A stretch of DNA of 9,720 bases from Pseudomonadota bacterium (lineage in GTDB: Bacteria > Pseudomonadota > Alphaproteobacteria > Caulobacterales > Caulobacteraceae). The notes under the pieces are model-generated. The model made no database searches, was not told the DNA's origin, and saw nothing but the letters and a program-made list of their open reading frames with translations. Location of the stretch: assembly GCA_023434015.1 (NCBI GenBank), contig JAEYTM010000292.1, positions 1 through 9,720 on the forward strand. The letters run 5' to 3'. The position numbers were made by a program, and so were the translations under genes. Each line of letters starts with the position of its first letter. The stretch's first letter is position 1. Shown piece after piece: positions 5,216 to 9,720 of this stretch.

Positions 5216-7006
5216 ATGACCGCCCACCAGACCATCGAAGCCCAGCAGGACACCATTTCCGGCGCCGAGATCGTGGTGCGCGCCCTGCTCGACCAGGGCG
5301 TCGACGTCCTGTTCGGCTATCCGGGCGGCGCGGTTCTGCCGATCTATGACGCCCTGTACGCCGAGCCGCGGCTGCAGCACGTGCTGGTCCGCCACGAGCA
5401 GGGCGCGACCCACGCGGCGGAGGGCTACGCCCGCTCGACCGGCAAGCCCGGCGTGGTCCTGGTCACCTCCGGTCCCGGGGCGACGAATGCGGTGACCGGC
5501 ATCGTCGACGCCTTGATGGACTCCATCCCGCTGGTGGTCATCACCGGCCAGGTCGCCACCCACCTGATCGGCACCGACGCCTTCCAGGAGTGCGACACGG
5601 TCGGCATCACCCGCTCGATCACCAAGCAGAACTACCTGGTGAAGGACGTCGCGGACCTGCCGCGGGTGATCCACGAGGCGTTCCACATCGCCACCTCCGG
5701 GCGTCCCGGCCCGGTGGTCATCGACATTCCCAAGGACGTCCAGTTCGGCAAGGCGGTCTACCAGGGGCCGCAGCAGGTCCAGCACGCCCATCCCTACGCG
5801 CCGCGCACCAAGGGCGACGCCGGCCGCGTCGCCGAGGCGGTGGCGATGATCGCCGGCGCGCGCCGTCCGATCTTCTACACCGGCGGCGGCGTCATCAACG
5901 CCGGTCCGAAGGCGTCCGAACTGCTGCGCGAGTTCGCCGCCCTGACCGGCGCGCCGGTCACCTCGACCCTGATGGGCCTGGGCGCCTTCCCCGCCTCCGA
6001 CCCGAAGTGGCTCGGCATGCTGGGCATGCACGGCTCGTTCGAAGCCAACAACGCCATGCACGACTGCGACGTGATGATCTGCGTCGGGGCGCGGTTCGAC
6101 GACCGGGTGACGGGGCGCCTGGACGCCTTCTCGCCCGGCTCGCGGAAGATCCACATCGACATCGACGCCTCGTCGATCGGCAAGAACATCCGCGCCGACA
6201 TCGGCATCGTCGGCGACGCCGGCGACGTGCTGGCGGACATGATCGCCATCTGGAAGGCCCGGAACCTGGCCACCGACCAGGCGGCGATGGCCGAGTGGTG
6301 GCGGCAGATCGACGTCTGGCGCGCCCGTGACGGCTTCCGCTATTCGCCGGACAGCCAGTACATCAAGCCGCAGTACGCCCTGGAGCGCCTGCAGGCCCTG
6401 ACGCGGGACCACGACACCTACATCACCACCGAAGTCGGCCAGCACCAGATGTGGGCCGCCCAGTTCCTGCGGTTCGAGAAGCCCAACCGCTGGATGACCT
6501 CCGGCGGCCTGGGCACCATGGGCTACGGCCTGCCGGCGGCGGTGGGCGTGCAGATGGCGCACCCGGACGCCCTGGTCATCGACGTCGGCGGCGACGCCTC
6601 GGTCCAGATGACCATGCAGGAAATCTCGACCGCCGTTCAGTACGGCCTGCCGATCAAGATCTTCATCCTCAACAACGAGTGGATGGGGATGGTCCGCCAG
6701 TGGCAGCAACTGCTGCACGGGGAGCGCTATTCGCACTCCTATTCCGAGAGCCTGCCGGACTTCGTGAAGCTGGCGGAAGCCTATGGCGCGGTCGGCCTGC
6801 GGGCCGAGACGCCGGACGAACTGGACGCCAAGATCCTGGAGATGATCGCGGTGAAGCGCCCGGTGATCTTCGACTGCCGCGTCACCAAGGAAGAGAACTG
6901 CTTCCCGATGATCCCGTCCGGCAAGGCGCACAACGAGATGATCCTGGCCGCCGACAACCGCGACCTGGGCACGGTCATCGACGACGCCGGCAAGCGCCTG
7001 GTCTGA
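5216..7006 (+). CDS. ilvB: Acetolactate synthase (acetohydroxyacid synthase) large, catalytic subunit
   Basis: Condenses two pyruvates to 2-acetolactate, or pyruvate with 2-oxobutyrate to acetohydroxybutyrate, the first shared step of valine, leucine and isoleucine synthesis. It uses ThDP, Mg2+ and FAD. The 596-residue length is normal. Visible: FGYPGGAVLPIYDAL (33-47), HEQGATHAAEGYAR with the ThDP-activating Glu at E61, the central FAD-binding domain (GARFDDRVTGRLDAFSPG), and the C-terminal ThDP/Mg motif from GDAS (D460) to NN (N487), then EWMGMVRQWQQLLHG with the inhibitor-site Trp. GDA in place of GDG is, as I recall, common in alphaproteobacterial homologues. AAGG eight nucleotides upstream of the ATG serves as ribosome site. 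It is preceded by the leader/attenuator; ilvN is not adjacent but lies about 2.2 kb downstream. Confidence 0.97.
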   Translation: MTAHQTIEAQQDTISGAEIVVRALLDQGVDVLFGYPGGAVLPIYDALYAEPRLQHVLVRHEQGATHAAEGYARSTGKPGVVLVTSGPGATNAVTGIVDALMDSIPLVVITGQVATHLIGTDAFQECDTVGITRSITKQNYLVKDVADLPRVIHEAFHIATSGRPGPVVIDIPKDVQFGKAVYQGPQQVQHAHPYAPRTKGDAGRVAEAVAMIAGARRPIFYTGGGVINAGPKASELLREFAALTGAPVTSTLMGLGAFPASDPKWLGMLGMHGSFEANNAMHDCDVMICVGARFDDRVTGRLDAFSPGSRKIHIDIDASSIGKNIRADIGIVGDAGDVLADMIAIWKARNLATDQAAMAEWWRQIDVWRARDGFRYSPDSQYIKPQYALERLQALTRDHDTYITTEVGQHQMWAAQFLRFEKPNRWMTSGGLGTMGYGLPAAVGVQMAHPDALVIDVGGDASVQMTMQEISTAVQYGLPIKIFILNNEWMGMVRQWQQLLHGERYSHSYSESLPDFVKLAEAYGAVGLRAETPDELDAKILEMIAVKRPVIFDCRVTKEENCFPMIPSGKAHNEMILAADNRDLGTVIDDAGKRLV

Positions 7007-7155
7007 TCCCCCGCGACGCCCCCAGGGAACAACCTGGAGGCGCACATGCTCGATACGCAACCTTAGCTGTGCTAGGGGTAGCCGTTCCGCGTCAGTTCCT
7101 GTTCCAAGCCACGTGCACCGCGCGGGCGGAGCCTGCGCATGAGCGGAGACCTCGA

Positions 7156-7779
7156 ATGGACGGCACCAGCTGCTTCTACCTGCGTAACGTCACCAGTTCC
7201 GCGGGAGCCGACTACGACGGCCGGATCGGCTACTATTCGGACCGATCACAGTATCAGGCGTGGGCCCGCCCACACTGGGACAAGGGCCACGCGCTACGGA
7301 TCGTCGGCATCAACGACCGCGAACACCTGTGGGTGGACGCCTGGGACACGCGGCGGGACAATTGCCCGGCGAACCCCGATAACATCATGACCTGGGCCTA
7401 CAACGCCCTGCGCCTGTGCGTTCACCCCGACGGGGCGGTCGTGCTGGGCGGCGTCGGGGACGCCTTCCCGCTGAACGTCATCAGCATCTGGATGGCCGAA
7501 TGGTACGAGCAGTACCCCGACCCGCGTGACCCGAGCGGCGAGAAAAAGATCGACTTCATCCGTCTGTATCCCCAGGGCGCGCCCGGCCGCTACCTCAGCC
7601 TCGACGCGAAGAAGGGTGTCGCGCCGATAGCGGACGACGACGCACCGCTCGTCCTGCGGGACCATCCCTGTATGCCCCCGTCTGGATGGCCGAACGGAAC
7701 GGAGGCCTGGTGGATGCTCGAACCGGCGCCGGCCGCGGCGGGCGAGACGCCGCAGCTTCTCCAGCCTGCCGTCGTCTGA
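7156..7779 (+). CDS. Trp-rich protein of unknown function
   Basis: I do not recognise this 207-residue protein. The ATG has GGAG seven nucleotides upstream; the same frame is open far to the left, but that part runs through ilvB in a wrong frame. It has no signal peptide or membrane segment, so it is probably cytosolic. It contains ten tryptophans (about 5%), four cysteines (C6, C70, C88, C172), many Asp/Tyr, and a Pro/Ala tail. The alternation of aromatic strands, and pieces such as FYLRNVTSS, GRYLSLD and AWWMLEP, faintly recall a beta-trefoil or ricin-lectin fold; this is only a guess. Codons such as CTA, ATA and AAA are more frequent than in the flanking genes. It starts 149 nt after ilvB and ends 68 nt before the VOC gene. 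Confidence 0.7.
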   Translation: MDGTSCFYLRNVTSSAGADYDGRIGYYSDRSQYQAWARPHWDKGHALRIVGINDREHLWVDAWDTRRDNCPANPDNIMTWAYNALRLCVHPDGAVVLGGVGDAFPLNVISIWMAEWYEQYPDPRDPSGEKKIDFIRLYPQGAPGRYLSLDAKKGVAPIADDDAPLVLRDHPCMPPSGWPNGTEAWWMLEPAPAAAGETPQLLQPAVV

Positions 7780-7847
7780 CGCGGGCATGTCGATGACGCG
7801 GCCCGTGGATTGGGCTTAGGGTGCCGACTTGCCCGCAGGAGGCGTCG

Positions 7848-8621
7848 ATGTCCGAACACGGCCGTTTCATCTGGTACGAACTGATGACCCCCGACGTCAC
7901 GGGGGCCAAGGCCTTCTATCCCGCGGTGCTGCCCTGGGACGTCGACGACACCTCCGGCGCACCGATGAACTACACCATCGTCGGCCCAGGGTCGGGGATC
8001 GCCGGCATCATGGATATCCCGGCGGAGGAAATCGTCAGGGGGATACCCTCGAACTGGAGCGCCTATATCCACGTCGACGACGTGGACACCGCGACGGCGA
8101 AGGCTGAACAGCTGGGGGGCGCGGTCCTCGAGCCCGGCATGGACATCCCCGGCGTGGGCCGTTTCGCGGTGATCGCGGATCCGGGCGGAGCGGTGATCTC
8201 AATCATGACGCCCGCGCCGCCGAAGACGCCGCCGCCCGTTCCCCCGCCCGGCTCTCCGGGAACCGTCGGCTGGCGCGAACTCTACGCCGCCGACCTCGAG
8301 CCGGCCTTCGCCTTCTACGCCGCACTGTTCGGCTGGAAGAAGGACAGCGACATGGACATGGGCGACATGGGCGCCTATCGGCTGTTCTCCAACCAGGAGG
8401 GGCAGATGGGCGGGATGATGACCAAGCCAAGCGACGTCCCAGCCCCGGGATGGCTCTACTATTTCAACGTCGCCGACATCGACGCGGCCACCGCCAAGGT
8501 GAAGGCGTCCGGCGGCCAGGTGCTACTGGAACCCATGGCGGTGCCGGATGGAAGCTTCGTGATCCAGGCGCTCGACCCCCAGGGCGCCATGTTCGCCCTG
8601 GTTGGCAAGCGGCCCGCTTAG
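7848..8621 (+). CDS. VOC (glyoxalase/bleomycin-resistance) family protein, two domains
   Basis: A 257-residue protein with two tandem vicinal-oxygen-chelate units: domain 1 at about 5-120 (GRFIWYELMTPD through GRFAVIADPGGAVISIM) and domain 2 at about 140-255 (GWRELYAADLEPAFAFYAALFGW through SFVIQALDPQGAMFALVG). A Pro-rich linker (121-139) joins them. Both halves carry the family's FY-x-LFGW or equivalent and a 'DPxGA' strand near the end. It resembles the COG3324-type lyase/dioxygenase-like proteins; reaction and metal are unknown. Domain 2 is Met-rich at 169-191. I chose the ATG over the in-frame GTG 27 nt upstream because AGGAGG sits five nucleotides before the ATG and MSEHGRFIWYEL is the usual N-terminus. 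The ybaK ATG follows its stop by seven nucleotides, so the two are probably cotranscribed. Confidence 0.9.
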   Translation: MSEHGRFIWYELMTPDVTGAKAFYPAVLPWDVDDTSGAPMNYTIVGPGSGIAGIMDIPAEEIVRGIPSNWSAYIHVDDVDTATAKAEQLGGAVLEPGMDIPGVGRFAVIADPGGAVISIMTPAPPKTPPPVPPPGSPGTVGWRELYAADLEPAFAFYAALFGWKKDSDMDMGDMGAYRLFSNQEGQMGGMMTKPSDVPAPGWLYYFNVADIDAATAKVKASGGQVLLEPMAVPDGSFVIQALDPQGAMFALVGKRPA

Positions 8622-8628
8622 CGCAGGC

Positions 8629-9099
8629 ATGTCGAAGACCACGCCGGCGACGCTTGCCCTCGACCGGGCGGGCGTCGCCTACACGCTCGCCACCTATTCC
8701 TACGACCCCGGCGCCGACCGGGTCGGGCTGCAGGCCGCCGAGGCCCTGGGCGTTCCCGCCGGCGAGGTCCTGAAGACCTTGATCGTCCGGGCGGACGGCA
8801 AGCCGGCGTGCGTGGTGCTGGCGTCCGACCGCGAGGTGAGCATGAAGAAGCTGGCCGCCGCCCTGGGGGCCAGGTCCGCGGCGATGGCCCCGGTCCCCGA
8901 GGCGGAGCGGATCACCGGCTATCGGGTCGGCGGGGTGAGCCCCTTCGGCCAGAAGAAGCGCCTGCCCACCGTGCTCGACGCCGCGGCGGCGGAACAGGCC
9001 GAAGTATTCGTCAACGGCGGCCAGCGCGGCCTGCAGCTGCGGCTCTCGCCCGCCGATCTGGCGAAGATCCTCGGCGCCACGGTGGCGGCGGTGACCTGA
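8629..9099 (+). CDS. ybaK: Cys-tRNA(Pro)/Cys-tRNA(Cys) deacylase, YbaK/EbsC family
   Basis: A 156-residue free-standing editing-domain protein. Family members hydrolyse cysteine wrongly attached to tRNA-Pro by prolyl-tRNA synthetase. Visible: an N-terminal MSKTTPATLALDRAGVAY helix, the strand-turn DPGADRVGLQAAEALG, the active-site lysine K49 in GEVLKTLIV, SDREVSMKKLAAALGA, YRVGGVSPFGQKKRLPTVLD, and the NGGQRGLQL signature close to the C-terminus. The start at 8629 gives the conventional N-terminus; the frame is open 27 nt earlier but that part overlaps the VOC gene. The local ribosome site is poor (AGG only one nucleotide from the ATG), so translation may rely on coupling to the upstream VOC stop. 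Substrate assignment is by family only. Confidence 0.93.
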   Translation: MSKTTPATLALDRAGVAYTLATYSYDPGADRVGLQAAEALGVPAGEVLKTLIVRADGKPACVVLASDREVSMKKLAAALGARSAAMAPVPEAERITGYRVGGVSPFGQKKRLPTVLDAAAAEQAEVFVNGGQRGLQLRLSPADLAKILGATVAAVT

Positions 9100-9115
9100 T
9101 CGCAGGTCGCAGGAA

Positions 9116-9135
9116 CCGCCGCTTCGCTTCGGCGG
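9116..9135 (+). other. Hairpin between ybaK and ilvN, no T tract
   Basis: CCGCCG (9116-9121) pairs perfectly with CGGCGG (9130-9135) around an 8-nt loop, 17 nt after the ybaK stop. No run of T follows, so it is not a standard intrinsic terminator. It could protect the 3' end of the upstream mRNA or pause polymerase. It also covers the -35 region of the proposed ilvN promoter. Confidence 0.35.
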
Positions 9136-9142
9136 GGATGGC

Positions 9143-9150
9143 GCTATAAG
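9143..9150 (+). promoter_or_regulatory. Candidate -10 element of an ilvN promoter
   Basis: GCTATAAG matches seven of eight positions of the Caulobacter housekeeping -10 GCTANAWC and is strikingly AT-rich for this DNA. The best -35 at allowed spacing (TTCGCTT, 13 nt upstream) fits poorly. A start near 9157 would leave a leader of about 23 nt before the ilvN ATG. This would uncouple ilvN from the distant ilvB promoter. Confidence 0.5.
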
Positions 9151-9179
9151 CACACCTAACCGACAGACCGGAATCCGCG

Positions 9180-9720
9180 ATGACCGACCCCCAGCCCGCC
9201 TCCGTCTATGACCTCGCCCACGGAGACGAGGCCGAAAGCCTCGCGACCTTCGCGGTGCTGGTCGACAATGAGCCCGGCGTCCTGCACCGGCTGGTCGGGC
9301 TGTTCGCGGCGCGCGGCTATAACATCGAGAGCCTGACCGTCGCCGAGACCGACCGGCGGGCGCACACCAGCCGCGTGACCATCGTCACCCGAGGCACCCG
9401 CCAGGTGCTGGGCCAGATCGAAGCCCAACTGGAGAAGATGGTCTCCACCCGCCACGTCCAGGACGTCAGCCGCGATCCCAACGGCCTGGAGCGCGAGCTC
9501 GCCCTGGTGAAGGTGCGCGGGACGGGCGCAGAGCGGGTCGAGGCGCTGCGCGTGTCCGACATCTTCCGCGCCAAGGTGATCGACACCACCCATGAGAGCT
9601 TCGTGTTCGAGCTGACGGGCGCCCCGTCCAAGATCGACAGCTTTGTCGACCTGATGCGGCCGCTGGGGCTGATCGAGGTGTCGCGCACGGGCGTGCTGTC
9701 GATCCAGCGCGGCGTCGACG
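9180..9720 (+). CDS. ilvN: Acetolactate synthase small, regulatory subunit (3' end cut by window)
   Basis: Regulatory partner of IlvB: it stimulates catalysis and gives feedback inhibition by valine. The frame (MTDPQPASVYDLAHG...) is open to the window end, giving 180 residues; the family is usually about 160-190, so only a few codons should be missing. An N-terminal ACT domain spans residues 22-98 (ATFAVLVDNEPGVLHRLVGLF). N30, G33 and N48 line up with E. coli IlvH N11, G14 and N29, which form the valine site, so feedback control is expected. The C-terminal ALS_ss_C domain shows LALVKVRG, VIDTTHESFVFELTG and GLIEVSRTGVLSIQRG. The ATG follows a weak GGA seven nucleotides upstream. It could equally be named ilvH. 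It is separated from ilvB by three genes. Confidence 0.95.
   Translation, partial: MTDPQPASVYDLAHGDEAESLATFAVLVDNEPGVLHRLVGLFAARGYNIESLTVAETDRRAHTSRVTIVTRGTRQVLGQIEAQLEKMVSTRHVQDVSRDPNGLERELALVKVRGTGAERVEALRVSDIFRAKVIDTTHESFVFELTGAPSKIDSFVDLMRPLGLIEVSRTGVLSIQRGVD

Noticed and set aside
6590..6601. GDA instead of GDG in the IlvB ThDP motif as a broken active site
   Set aside because: The Asp and the downstream Asn that bind Mg2+ are kept at the right spacing, and I recall GDA(S) in other alphaproteobacterial AHAS proteins.
7022..7037. Hairpin CCAGG / CCTGG after ilvB as a terminator
   Set aside because: Only five pairs with a 6-nt loop and no T tract; insufficient for a terminator call.
5141..7060. 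639-codon open frame on the minus strand
   Set aside because: It is fully antisense to ilvB, whose motifs are unmistakable. Its translation is His/Asp/Val/Gly-rich low-complexity of the kind GC-rich third positions create, with no motif.
6451..7155. Upstream in-frame extension of the unknown gene into ilvB
   Set aside because: Out-of-frame, Arg/Gly/Pro-rich translation of ilvB. The ATG at 7156 has its own ribosome site.
7787..7819. Ten-codon frame MSMTRPVDWA between the unknown gene and the VOC gene, resembling the ybaK start context at 8622
   Set aside because: Too short, no ribosome site or conserved features; the similarity is about ten bases and may be chance.

Overview
The window is GC-rich DNA with tightly packed genes. 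The protein content and two promoter-like sites point to an alphaproteobacterium of the Caulobacterales (Caulobacter / Phenylobacterium / Brevundimonas group). This placement is an inference from protein style, from -35/-10 elements resembling the published Caulobacter housekeeping consensus (TTGaCgS, N10-14, GCTANAWC), and from the ilv leader. No database comparison was possible.

Layout. (1) Nucleotides 1-2514, plus strand: the 3' part of hflK, then hflC and a GNAT acetyltransferase, each pair joined by overlapping stop and start codons (ATGA, TGATG). HflK and HflC form the SPFH complex that regulates the membrane protease FtsH. (2) 2511-4116, minus strand: serB (phosphoserine phosphatase) followed by a HAD-family sugar-phosphatase-like gene. 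The HAD gene meets the GNAT gene tail to tail with a 4-nt stop-codon overlap. (3) 4115-5047, plus strand: miaA (tRNA dimethylallyltransferase). Its ATG overlaps the serB ATG on the other strand within a single CATG. (4) 5033-5215: a compact control region for ilvB. It contains a good promoter, a 14-residue leader peptide with Leu-Val-Leu-Val control codons, a 20-bp two-part hairpin and an intrinsic terminator, which is the layout of a ribosome-mediated transcription attenuator. (5) 5216-9720, plus strand: ilvB (acetolactate synthase large subunit), a Trp-rich protein of unknown function, a two-domain VOC protein, a YbaK-type deacylase, and ilvN (small regulatory subunit, cut by the window end).

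How the genes work together. ilvB and ilvN encode the two subunits of the first common enzyme of branched-chain amino acid synthesis, yet here about 2.2 kb and three unrelated genes separate them. The attenuator should match ilvB transcription to charged tRNA-Leu/tRNA-Val. ilvN has its own candidate -10 element and conserved valine-site residues, so it may be transcribed separately. serB makes serine, miaA modifies tRNAs and ybaK edits mischarged tRNA, so much of the window concerns amino acid supply and decoding.

Most of the window is ordinary core genome. The best-supported non-coding structure is the ilv attenuator. The most unfamiliar coding element is the 207-residue protein between ilvB and the VOC gene. 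I found no mobile element, CRISPR array, tRNA or rRNA.
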